Assembly: GCA_045614025.1 (NCBI GenBank)
Contig: JAZLCE010000014.1
Span: 5,275-69,274 of the forward strand
From: RGIG4140 sp045614025
GTDB lineage: Bacteria; Pseudomonadota; Alphaproteobacteria; CAAHEQ01; UBA3637
Direction of reading: 5' to 3'
DNA: 64,000 bases
Part shown: positions 16,161 to 22,567 of the stretch, piece by piece
Layout: every line of letters starts with the position of its first letter
Position numbering within the stretch: the first letter of the stretch is position 1
Program-made: the position numbers and the translations under genes
The notes under the pieces: generated by a model
Told to the model about the DNA's origin: nothing
Database searches by the model: none
Seen by the model: only the letters and a program-made list of their open reading frames with translations

Positions 16161-16429
16161 TTTTTCCTCCATTATGTGTTATGCACTGAATTCATTATAT
16201 AATAATAAAAATTTTTTTCATATATTTTTTTCTTTATTTTTAAGCATTTTTTCATTTTTTTGTTATGAATGCCAAACTTTTAGAGCTGGGGCTGAGGTTA
16301 AAATAATCTTGTTTGCTTTTTTATACCCTAATTTTTAAGAGCTTATGCTTTATCTATCTCAACACTGCACCACAATGATCCAATATCTCATATTTAACAC
16401 ATTATATCTCGCATACCCAACAACCCTGT

Positions 16430-17075
16430 ACCTCACGCATATCTCACACCCAGAGCACACTCGTGCGCTCCACACCTCGTGCACCCCACCACCTCACACC
16501 CACGCGCACCTCACACTCCACCAGCACATCTCACACCCGCGCGCACTCGCGCACTCCACCTTACACCCAGCAATCTACCAACCCCACATCCAGCCTACAC
16601 CCACGCACACCCGTGCACACTCCACTAGCACATCTCACCCCACGCGCACCACACCAGCACACCCACGCACTCCACAGCCAAACACCCACGCACACCCGTG
16701 CACACTCCACTAGCACAGCTCACCCCCATACTCACCCCACCAGCACCACACCCTCGCGCACTTCACCAGCCCACACCCACGCACTCCACCAGCCCACACC
16801 CACGCGACCTCGTGCACCCCGCCACCTCACACCCGGGCGACCTCGTGTACTCCACATTCAGCACTCCACCAGCCCCATACCAGCCCCACACCAGCCCATA
16901 TCCGCGAGCTCTATACCTTACACACCCCACCAACACCATGCCCAGAGCACTCCACTAGCCCACACCTGCGCGCGCTATACCTAACTCCACACCTAGAGCA
17001 CTCCACCAACACCACACCAGCACTCCACCTCATATCTCACACCCACGCGCACCCCACCAGCCCATGTCCTGTGCA
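16430..17075. repeat. C/A-rich low-complexity minisatellite-like region
   Basis: About 650 bp in which the plus strand is dominated by C and A with little G and T, quite unlike the surrounding AT-rich DNA. It is built of recurring words such as CACTCCACCAGC, CACACCCACGCGCAC and CTCACACC in imperfect order. A 40 bp or longer segment at 16597 recurs almost unchanged at 16682 (period 85). Frames through it would give only His/Pro/Thr-rich low-complexity peptides and have no ribosome binding sites. The opposite strand is G/T-rich with many GGTGGG-type words that could form G-quadruplexes. No gene is seen between 16173 and 17352; the rest of this gap is ordinary AT-rich spacer with the tpiA promoter. 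Confidence 0.8.
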
Positions 17076-17249
17076 CACGTTGCGCCACTATATTATATAC
17101 TTTATTGTATCATCTTATGTTCTTTATCATCTTATATATTTATACACCATATCATTTTATATCGCGTTAAAGTAAAACTTTAAAAATGTTAAATAATATA
17201 CTGATATTAAAGAATATATATTAAAAACAAGTGAATTTTTAACTGGTGC

Positions 17250-17278
17250 TTGAAAAATAAAACGATTTATGCTATTCT
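17250..17278 (+). promoter_or_regulatory. Probable tpiA promoter
   Basis: TTGAAA (17250-17255), a 17 bp spacer, and TATTCT (17273-17278), about 75 bp before the tpiA start codon. Confidence 0.55.
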
Positions 17279-17352
17279 GCCAAAGAAATGGATTTTTTTA
17301 TCAAGGGATTGAAAAAAAATATATATGATTTATCTTAATTTTAGGAGGTTTT

Positions 17353-18108
17353 ATGAGAAGAAAATTAATCGCCGGTAACTGGAAAATGAATCAAACAAAA
17401 TCAGATGGTTTAGCTTTGGCTAAAGCTGTTTTTGAAGTTGCTTCAAAAGAAAAAGGAAATTTTGATGTTTTGATTTGTCCAGGGATGAATTTATTGCCAT
17501 TAATTGCTGAATTGCCACATGAAGGTGTTTATCTTGGCGCTCAAGATGTTTCTGTTGCTCCAAAAGATTTTGGGGCTTATACAGGGGATGTTTCTGCCGC
17601 TCAATTGAAAGATTTAGGGGCAACTCATGTGATCGTTGGCCATTCTGAAAGAAGAGCCATGCGCCATGAAACAGATGCTGTTGTGCGCGAAAAAGCAGTC
17701 AATGCCATTGAAAAAGGGTTGATTCCTGTGATTTGCGTTGGCGAAACATTGGAAGAAAGAGAAGAAGGCAAAGCTTTAGAGGTTGTTTGCCGTCAAATTA
17801 AAGAATCTGTTCCTTCTGTTTCAACTGGGGAAAACACAGTGATTGCTTATGAACCAGTTTGGGCCATTGGAACAGGCAAGGTGCCATCAATTCAAGATGT
17901 TGAAGAAATGCACACGGCTATTCGCGAAGAAATCAAATCTTTGTTGGGTGAAGAAGTTGCTTCAACAATGAAAGTTTTATATGGTGGTTCAGTTAAACCT
18001 TCAAATGCAAAAGAATTGCTTTCAGTTCCAAATGTTGATGGTGCTTTAATTGGGGGTGCCAGCTTGAAAGTTGAAGATTTCTGGGGTATTGCTGCCACTC
18101 AAATTTAA
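17353..18108 (+). CDS. tpiA: Triosephosphate isomerase
   Basis: Interconverts dihydroxyacetone phosphate and glyceraldehyde 3-phosphate in glycolysis and gluconeogenesis; cytosolic TIM barrel. The 251-residue length is normal. Active-site motifs are all present: GNWKMN near the N-terminus (catalytic Lys), HSERR (electrophilic His) near residue 96, YEPVWAIGTGK (catalytic Glu and start of the flexible loop) near 166, and the phosphate-binding YGGSV and DGALIGGASL. TTTTAGGAGGTTTT precedes the ATG. The gene stands alone between two odd low-complexity spacers; the gene behind it, a secreted protein, starts 16 bp after its stop and may be co-transcribed. Confidence 0.97.
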   Translation: MRRKLIAGNWKMNQTKSDGLALAKAVFEVASKEKGNFDVLICPGMNLLPLIAELPHEGVYLGAQDVSVAPKDFGAYTGDVSAAQLKDLGATHVIVGHSERRAMRHETDAVVREKAVNAIEKGLIPVICVGETLEEREEGKALEVVCRQIKESVPSVSTGENTVIAYEPVWAIGTGKVPSIQDVEEMHTAIREEIKSLLGEEVASTMKVLYGGSVKPSNAKELLSVPNVDGALIGGASLKVEDFWGIAATQI

Positions 18109-18124
18109 AAAAAGAGGTTTTGCT

Positions 18125-18706
18125 GTGAAAAAGGCATTTATATATTCTTTTATGTTTCTTGCTTTTGCTTCATCAGTTTGTTCAAGCTGTTTGGCGCAAA
18201 ATATTTCAAATCAAACGCTGTCGGCTTGCGTGCTTCATTTGCCCCAAGTTGTTTTGATAAATCCAGATATGCGAGATTTTAATTTTTCAAAAAGTCAATA
18301 TGTTGATGCCTTTTGGGATTATGAAGCAAATCAAAAAGGGCAGGGCTATTCCTATCACTATCAAAATTCTTTTTGCCATGCAAAAGTTCAGCTTTATCGC
18401 GATAACCAAGTTCATTTAACAAACGCTAAAATTCAGCGGTTGTTAAAAGATCAATCGTCTTTTCAGGTGCAAAAGAAAAAAAATATTAAGATCGGGAAAA
18501 CAAAGTTTTATGGTGCCTATGGCCAAGATGAAGATATTTCAAATGTGTTGTTATATGGGAATTATAAAGATAATTTTTTGAAAATTCGAATTTCTTGCTC
18601 CGTGTTGCCGCGTTTTTCGGATGAAAAATATCAGCAAACAGTTGATGAAATGTCAACCATTTTTGTTGAAGGAATAGTGGATTCTTTAAATTCTTGCGTT
18701 AAATAA
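18125..18706 (+). CDS. Secreted protein, unknown
   Basis: 193 residues with a Sec signal peptide of about 25 residues (KKAFIYSFMFLAFASS..., cleaved after CLA before QNISNQ). The start is a GTG at 18125 with AGAGG 7 bp upstream; frames extended further upstream would lie inside tpiA. The mature protein has four cysteines and mixed alpha/beta character (VVLINPDMRDFNFSKSQY, then DEISNVLLYGNYKDNFLKI-type strands). No family is recognised. It lies 16 bp after tpiA and is followed by a terminator at 18723. Confidence 0.7.
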   Translation: MKKAFIYSFMFLAFASSVCSSCLAQNISNQTLSACVLHLPQVVLINPDMRDFNFSKSQYVDAFWDYEANQKGQGYSYHYQNSFCHAKVQLYRDNQVHLTNAKIQRLLKDQSSFQVQKKKNIKIGKTKFYGAYGQDEDISNVLLYGNYKDNFLKIRISCSVLPRFSDEKYQQTVDEMSTIFVEGIVDSLNSCVK

Positions 18707-18722
18707 TTTTTGATATCATCTT

Positions 18723-18757
18723 AAAAACACTTCAAAAGTTTTTTTGGGTGTTTTTTT
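18723..18757 (+). terminator. Probable terminator after the secreted protein gene
   Basis: AAAACAC pairs with GTGTTTT, followed by a run of T up to 18757. Confidence 0.6.
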
Positions 18758-18978
18758 CTTAAACTAAAGCTTTAAAAATGCTTTATAATATATTGAAAAT
18801 ATAGCTATTTTATCTTCTTAAAATTAAATTTAATTTTTAAAATTTAAAAAGCATTAATGCTTTTAGCAATGTTTTTTTTAGGAAGAAAGCTTTTTATTTT
18901 TGATAAGTTTATTGGGAAGGTGTGTTTTTTTTATCGTGTCAGGCTTGTTGGCATAGAAGATGTGTTGCATTGATATAT

Positions 18979-19140
18979 CTGCCTCGTTAGTGGGCGGTGG
19001 GTTCTTTGTTGGTGCGGGTATATGCCCCGTTGGTGTGAGGCATTGCCTCTGTTAGTATGTCTGCCTCGTTAGAGTGCTGTGGGTTCTTTGTTAGTGCGGC
19101 TATTTGCCCCGTTGATGTGATGCGGGTTCGCTTCAGTGGG
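18979..19140. repeat. Two diverged 82-bp tandem copies, G/T-rich
   Basis: A unit beginning CTGCCTCGTTAG at 18979 is repeated from 19061 (period 82). Both copies contain TGGGTTCTTTGTT, then a TGCCCCGTTG block about 40 bases later. They differ at roughly one position in five. The plus strand is rich in G and T, the mirror of the C/A-rich region before tpiA. No reading frame of note crosses it. The rest of the 18758-19240 gap is AT-rich spacer in which I see nothing else. Confidence 0.75.
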
Positions 19141-19247
19141 TGAAAGTTATTTATGATGCTTTAGGGTGGGGGCTTAAGTGTTTCTTTGTCAAGAACCGTT
19201 GAATTTTGCAAGCGAATGTTAATAGTTTTCGTTTATATAAAACGTAT

Positions 19248-19272
19248 AAAAAAAAGACCCCAAATGGGATCT
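19248..19272 (-). terminator. Terminator of the tRNA-Asn gene
   Basis: On the minus strand AGATCCC pairs with GGGGTCT around a four-base loop and is followed by eight or more T. It begins 8 bp after the tRNA 3' end. Confidence 0.7.
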
Positions 19273-19279
19273 CTTTTAA

Positions 19280-19354
19280 TGGCTCCAGCGGTAGGGCTCG
19301 AACCTACGACCGATCGGTTAACAGCCGATTGCTCTACCACTGAGCTACGCTGGA
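19280..19354 (-). tRNA. tRNA-Asn (anticodon GTT)
   Basis: 75 nt on the minus strand, with the CCA end encoded. The acceptor arms TCCAGCG and CGCTGGA pair fully; the D-arm (GCTC/GAGC), the anticodon stem ATCGG/CCGAT with loop CTGTTAA, and the T-arm GGTTCGAGCC are all intact. The anticodon is GTT. A promoter and a terminator flank it. Confidence 0.97.
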
Positions 19355-19366
19355 ACAATGAAACTA

Positions 19367-19395
19367 TTATTATCTTATTTTAAAATAAAATGCAA
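19367..19395 (-). promoter_or_regulatory. Promoter of tRNA-Asn
   Basis: On the minus strand, TTGCAT (19390-19395) and TAATAA (19367-19372) are separated by 17 bp, 12 bp before the mature tRNA 5' end. Confidence 0.7.
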
Positions 19396-19442
19396 GCCTT
19401 TTTTTTATTTTTTTTTAATTTTTTTTATATCTTTTTGAAATT

Positions 19443-20288
19443 TTAAATGTTTTTTCCAAAATAAAACCATTCTGTATTTATTTTTGCCTCATGATTTGGC
19501 ATAATAATAAATCCATCAAACGGGGCATAAATTTTTTCGCCTGTTTCATAAATGGCAATTTCATCTCCTTTTTTAATGGCGTCTAAATGAATATAATTTT
19601 TGCTGAACATGCCTTCTTTTTCTTTGATTACAAAGTTTTGAAGAGTGATAATCGTTTTTTTTGTTTCTTGGCAACTTCCTTTTAAAACGCCATAATGATA
19701 CAGCATATTTAAAATGGATTTTTTGGCAACTTGAATGGCCTCAATTGATTTATGATAGCCACATTCAACTGTTAATGCACAAGTATTCTTTAAAAAGGCA
19801 TATTCCTCAGTGCAATTATTTTCAATTTCATGGTTGTTTTTATAAATATCTGGCCAACCAGCAAGCGCCGTTTGAACAGGGATAATCTTCAAAAACTCAA
19901 GGTTTTCTTGACTTGGATGATCAATAAAAGCAAAGGGTTCATCTTTTTCGCAATGCGTTGAATGCAAATCTAAAAGGATATCTGCTTTTTCAATTTCTTT
20001 GATCAGCTGATTTGCAATTTTTTCTTCATTTGTTTGAGGGTTTTCATGAAATTTAACAACACGGTTTAAATTATCCTCAATTCCGCGCACATCTTTTTGA
20101 TAGGCTTGTTCGTTCACAATGGGAATAAAGGTAATGGATCCTGATTGAAGAATATGTTTTTTTTCTTGGAGTTCTCTAATAATTTCATATTGCGCTTTTG
20201 TGCCAGCGGTTTCGTTTCCATGAACCGCTCCTAAAATTAAAATATTTTTTCCTTCATTTTCATGTTTGAAAACAATTGGTTTAAACAT
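19443..20288 (-). CDS. Succinylglutamate desuccinylase/aspartoacylase family zinc hydrolase
   Basis: 281 residues of the M14-like AstE/AspA family, which hydrolyse the amide bond of N-acyl amino acids. Zinc ligands are visible: HGNE at 23-26 (His and Glu) and His109 in LLDLHST. The family's substrate-binding motif is seen as VRGIEDNLNRVV (about 68-79), and the catalytic Glu is probably in LTVECGYH (about 174). The C-terminal part forms a small beta-rich domain. Its start overlaps the stop of the GNAT acetyltransferase gene by 8 bp, so an N-acylating and an N-deacylating enzyme are translated from one mRNA. The exact substrate is unknown. Confidence 0.85.
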   Translation of the reverse strand: MFKPIVFKHENEGKNILILGAVHGNETAGTKAQYEIIRELQEKKHILQSGSITFIPIVNEQAYQKDVRGIEDNLNRVVKFHENPQTNEEKIANQLIKEIEKADILLDLHSTHCEKDEPFAFIDHPSQENLEFLKIIPVQTALAGWPDIYKNNHEIENNCTEEYAFLKNTCALTVECGYHKSIEAIQVAKKSILNMLYHYGVLKGSCQETKKTIITLQNFVIKEKEGMFSKNYIHLDAIKKGDEIAIYETGEKIYAPFDGFIIMPNHEAKINTEWFYFGKNI

Positions 20289-21114
20289 TTTGATTCTCCT
20301 TTATTTGCTGACGCAAGCGACGAATTTGCTTGATTTGTTGATGAGATCTAATATGCAAGGGTAGGGCTGTTCTTCTAAACGCAATTTGCTTTGTTTTAGG
20401 ATGATAAACACAGCCCACAAAATCATTTTGAAGTAATTTATCAATCGTTCCAAAATGATGGGATGGAATTAAAATTTCTTTTCCAATGCGTTGTGGTTGC
20501 TTATCTTTATAACACATCACGGCAATTTGCCCCCCATCACTTGGATCAATTCCAGAAGAAAGCATTTGAAAACGATTGTTAAAATAAGGAGGCATGTTCC
20601 AATGATTATTTCTATCAATAATCGAATAAATGGCGTCACATTTAAGTTGTTTTGCAAGTTCAATGCGATATTCAATCATCAACTGATTTAAACCATTCCC
20701 TCTAAAGTTTGGATGAACGCAATCGCCTCCTAAAGTGGCAACTTTTTGCCCATTTGAAAAAGATTGATAGGGGTAGCTTGGAATTTCATCTTGAAACGTT
20801 TTTGAATTTGAGCAAACTTTTAAATAACTCATCCCAATTAATTTTGATTCATGAAAAACACCCACAAAAATGATATCTTGTTTTTTAAAAACTTCATCAT
20901 AATAAGAGGCCGAATGCTTGTGAATGAAGCATTGTTCTTCTTCTTTTAAATGTTGATAAATCTTTTTGGAAAGAAACGCCATGGCTTGGCTATGTTTTTT
21001 AGAAAGAGGATAAATGAAAAAAGGGGCAGGGGAAATTTCTTTCCCATCTTTTTTAGTCAATAACCCAGACCAAAATCTTTGATTATTCACTGTGAATTTT
21101 GCCATCTCGCCCAT
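20281..21114 (-). CDS. GNAT-family N-acetyltransferase
   Basis: 277 residues. The acetyl-CoA-binding core is in the middle: VATLGGDCVHPNFRGNGLNQLM (written here in part: VHPNFRGNGL, motif A with the RxxGxG/A pyrophosphate loop as RGNGLN) near residue 133-145, followed by the helix IEYRIELAKQLKCDAIYSII. Residues 1-60 and 200-277 are extensions not assigned to a family. It is the first gene after the attenuator at 21138-21318 and overlaps the aspartoacylase-like gene. Acetylation of an amino acid or peptide is a plausible job given that partner, but is inference. Confidence 0.8.
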   Translation of the reverse strand: MGEMAKFTVNNQRFWSGLLTKKDGKEISPAPFFIYPLSKKHSQAMAFLSKKIYQHLKEEEQCFIHKHSASYYDEVFKKQDIIFVGVFHESKLIGMSYLKVCSNSKTFQDEIPSYPYQSFSNGQKVATLGGDCVHPNFRGNGLNQLMIEYRIELAKQLKCDAIYSIIDRNNHWNMPPYFNNRFQMLSSGIDPSDGGQIAVMCYKDKQPQRIGKEILIPSHHFGTIDKLLQNDFVGCVYHPKTKQIAFRRTALPLHIRSHQQIKQIRRLRQQIKENQNV

Positions 21115-21137
21115 TTGTTTCCCTTTCTTTTATTAAT

Positions 21138-21168
21138 AAAAAAACGAGACCTTTTTTTGGTCCCGTTT
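21138..21168 (-). terminator. Attenuator terminator upstream of the GNAT gene
   Basis: On the minus strand AACGGGACC pairs with GGTCTCGTT (one mismatch) and is followed by seven T. It sits between the leader peptide (21200-21268) and the GNAT start (21114). Its first arm AACGGGA is also complementary to TCCCGTT at the end of the leader frame, which would form the antiterminator. Confidence 0.8.
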
Positions 21169-21199
21169 CTGATTGTTTTGTTCTGTTGATATCAAACAC

Positions 21200-21268
21200 C
21201 TAACGGGAGAAATCTTCCTCACGTTTAGATTGTTTCAAAGTTTTGAAAGTTGATATAAACATAAACAT
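21200..21268 (-). CDS. Leader peptide of the GNAT-aspartoacylase operon
   Basis: A 22-codon frame from ATG 21268, preceded by AAAGAAAAAGG, with Phe at positions 2, 4, 8 and 20 and the end KQSKREEDFSR. Its last codons (CGT GAG GAA GAT TTC TCC CGT TAG) form a hairpin with themselves, and TCCCGTT can instead pair with the first arm of the downstream terminator. This is the arrangement of a ribosome-mediated attenuator. Which amino acid is sensed is unclear; Phe and Arg codons are candidates. Confidence 0.65.
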   Translation of the reverse strand: MFMFISTFKTLKQSKREEDFSR

Positions 21269-21289
21269 CCTTTTTCTTTATTAGAACTA

Positions 21290-21318
21290 ATGATAACAGA
21301 TTAAAAACATATTGTCAA
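21290..21318 (-). promoter_or_regulatory. Promoter of the GNAT-aspartoacylase operon
   Basis: On the minus strand a perfect TTGACA (21313-21318), a 17 bp spacer and TATCAT (21290-21295), 22 bp before the leader peptide start. It lies just before the stop of the upstream gene at 21329. Confidence 0.88.
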
Positions 21319-21328
21319 TCTTATTTTT

Positions 21329-21745
21329 TTAACAATAAGTTAAATAACGAATGCGATCAGCTGGAATTTTAATTTTGTTTTGAATAATCGGCATAGCATA
21401 AGGTTTTGTCATTTCAACTTTTTTTAAATTTGTTTCTAAATCTTTAATAAAAGCATTTGTTCCATAATCAGCGCCCACCACTAAAAGAGCATAATGTCTG
21501 ACCAAATGGTTGCTTTTTAAAATGCTCACTAATTCATTTTTTTCATGAGCAAGAATATGCTTCATGCTTCTTTCGCCTTTTGTTTTTAAGCGTTCAGCAT
21601 CATATTTAATGCGCAAAGCTTCTTCTTTTGGCAGTTTGTTTTTAATTCGAACGTTCATTAATCCTAACATATAGTCATAAATCTTTTGCGATTTTAAAAG
21701 ACTTTTTATTTGATCAACTTTTTCAATGTATGTTTTATCTGTCAT
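21329..21745 (-). CDS. Unknown 138-residue soluble protein under attenuator control
   Basis: A basic, mainly helical protein (first half: YIEKVDQIKSLLKSQKIYDY, then MNVRIKNKLPKEEALRIKYD) followed by a more mixed C-terminal half (VRHYALLVVGADYGTNAFI; ADRIRYLTYC). No signal peptide, no membrane helix, no recognised motif. It is a one-gene transcription unit: promoter at 21916-21944, Phe/Tyr-rich leader and terminator come before it, and a new promoter starts within its end region. The leader hints at a link with aromatic amino acids, but a resemblance to chorismate mutase was looked for and not found. Confidence 0.7.
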   Translation of the reverse strand: MTDKTYIEKVDQIKSLLKSQKIYDYMLGLMNVRIKNKLPKEEALRIKYDAERLKTKGERSMKHILAHEKNELVSILKSNHLVRHYALLVVGADYGTNAFIKDLETNLKKVEMTKPYAMPIIQNKIKIPADRIRYLTYC

Positions 21746-21762
21746 CTTGTTCCTCTTAATAT

Positions 21763-21798
21763 AAAAAAAACAGCCCTTCTAAAATTAAGAGCTGTTTT
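21763..21798 (-). terminator. Attenuator terminator upstream of the 138-residue gene
   Basis: On the minus strand CAGCTCTT pairs with AAGGGCTG (one G-T pair) and is followed by eight T; AAAAA precedes it, lengthening the stem. AAGGAGC near the end of the leader can pair with the first arm (GCTCTT), making an antiterminator. Confidence 0.8.
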
Positions 21799-21846
21799 TC
21801 GTTTGAATCGTTAAAATAATTAGTTCGCTAACAAAAAACGCTCCTT

Positions 21847-21909
21847 TTACTTTCTAAAGTAAAAAGAGTAAAAATAAAAACCAAAAAAGTTTACTGTTTT
21901 TGTTATCAT
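21847..21909 (-). CDS. Phe/Tyr-rich leader peptide
   Basis: A 20-codon frame from ATG 21909 to TAA 21847. After MITKTVN the peptide reads FFGFYFYSFYFRK: six Phe and three Tyr in twelve positions, the classical make-up of an aromatic amino acid leader. The DNA of those codons (CTCTTTTTACTTT) is complementary to the following AAAGTAAAAGGAG, giving the 1:2 hairpin of an attenuator; the second arm can instead pair with the terminator's first arm. The predicted transcription start falls at or next to the A of the ATG, so the mRNA may be leaderless. Confidence 0.75.
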   Translation of the reverse strand: MITKTVNFFGFYFYSFYFRK

Positions 21910-21915
21910 ATTTTT

Positions 21916-21944
21916 AAAATACGCCTCCAAATATAAAATGTCAA
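21916..21944 (-). promoter_or_regulatory. Promoter of the Phe/Tyr leader and 138-residue gene
   Basis: On the minus strand a perfect TTGACA (21939-21944), a 17 bp spacer and TATTTT (21916-21921). The leader ATG is 6 bp beyond the -10 box. Confidence 0.85.
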
Positions 21945-21952
21945 CACCTTTT

Positions 21953-22567
21953 TTAAAGAATTGTCACATTTTTTAAAGATCGAATTAATGGATAGGTCCA
22001 AGCCTCTTTTAAATTAAAGTGCCACCATTCATGTAGAAGGGGTTCTAAATCAATCTCTTTCATTAAATTTTCAAGCAATTCTTTGTTTTGATAGGCTGTT
22101 AAAGAAACATCATCTCCTTTATAATCGCGGTGACATTTTTTTAAATAGTCTTGAAAAGAAGGGTCTTTTTCATATCCTTCATAAAAGGCATCTGGCTTTG
22201 TTGGGAATTCAAGTTCATTTCCTTGTAAATCAGTTAAATAACAATCAATGGCAACGCCTCTGGGATGAAACCCGCGCTTAGATGTTTCTTCAGGAGGTGG
22301 AGCGATATAAGGTTTTAAATAATCTGGCGCTGTTTCAAACATATATTTTTGCACTTCAAGGGGTCTAAACGCATCATAGATCACAAGCTTTAATCCAAGA
22401 GCTTTAAGTTTGGGTTCAAGCTGAATTAATTTATCATAAAGCTCGGGATGAACCAATGCGTCTTTAAGCCCAAAATCGGAATACATATCTTTATAAAAAG
22501 CATTATGCGTTGTGGTATAAAACAAATTTGAAACAATATGTTCTGTTTGAATTTTCTTTAAAATCAT
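21953..22567 (-). CDS. D-alanyl-D-alanine dipeptidase (VanX/DdpX family)
   Basis: A zinc M15D peptidase of 204 residues that cleaves D-Ala-D-Ala; cytosolic unless exported, and no signal peptide is seen. Zinc ligands and catalytic residues are in place: His101 and Asp108 in FHPRGVAIDCYLTD (family SxHxxGxAxD), Glu180 and His183 in EWWHF, and Arg68 in YDAFRP. It overlaps the end of the unknown 556-residue gene by one base (TAATG), so the two are translationally coupled. No vanH, vanA or ddp transport genes are near, so recycling of D-Ala-D-Ala from cell wall turnover is more likely than vancomycin resistance. Confidence 0.93.
   Translation of the reverse strand: MILKKIQTEHIVSNLFYTTTHNAFYKDMYSDFGLKDALVHPELYDKLIQLEPKLKALGLKLVIYDAFRPLEVQKYMFETAPDYLKPYIAPPPEETSKRGFHPRGVAIDCYLTDLQGNELEFPTKPDAFYEGYEKDPSFQDYLKKCHRDYKGDDVSLTAYQNKELLENLMKEIDLEPLLHEWWHFNLKEAWTYPLIRSLKNVTIL

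Noticed and set aside
16345..16984. Long frames through the C/A-rich block coding for His/Pro/Thr-rich proteins
   Set aside because: All three plus frames are open for long stretches just because the block lacks T and G needed for stop codons; there is no ribosome binding site, and the products are pure low-complexity sequence.
19186..19383. Small plus-strand frame containing GLEPTTDR-like sequence
   Set aside because: It is the translation of the antisense of tRNA-Asn, a known annotation artefact.
21329..21745. Chorismate mutase, suggested by the Phe/Tyr leader
   Set aside because: The conserved Arg/Lys/Glu/Gln pattern of AroQ helices was not found in the 138-residue protein.
21953..22567. 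Vancomycin resistance by the VanX-type dipeptidase
   Set aside because: No vanH, vanA or regulator genes are nearby; cell wall peptide recycling is a simpler role in a Gram-negative.
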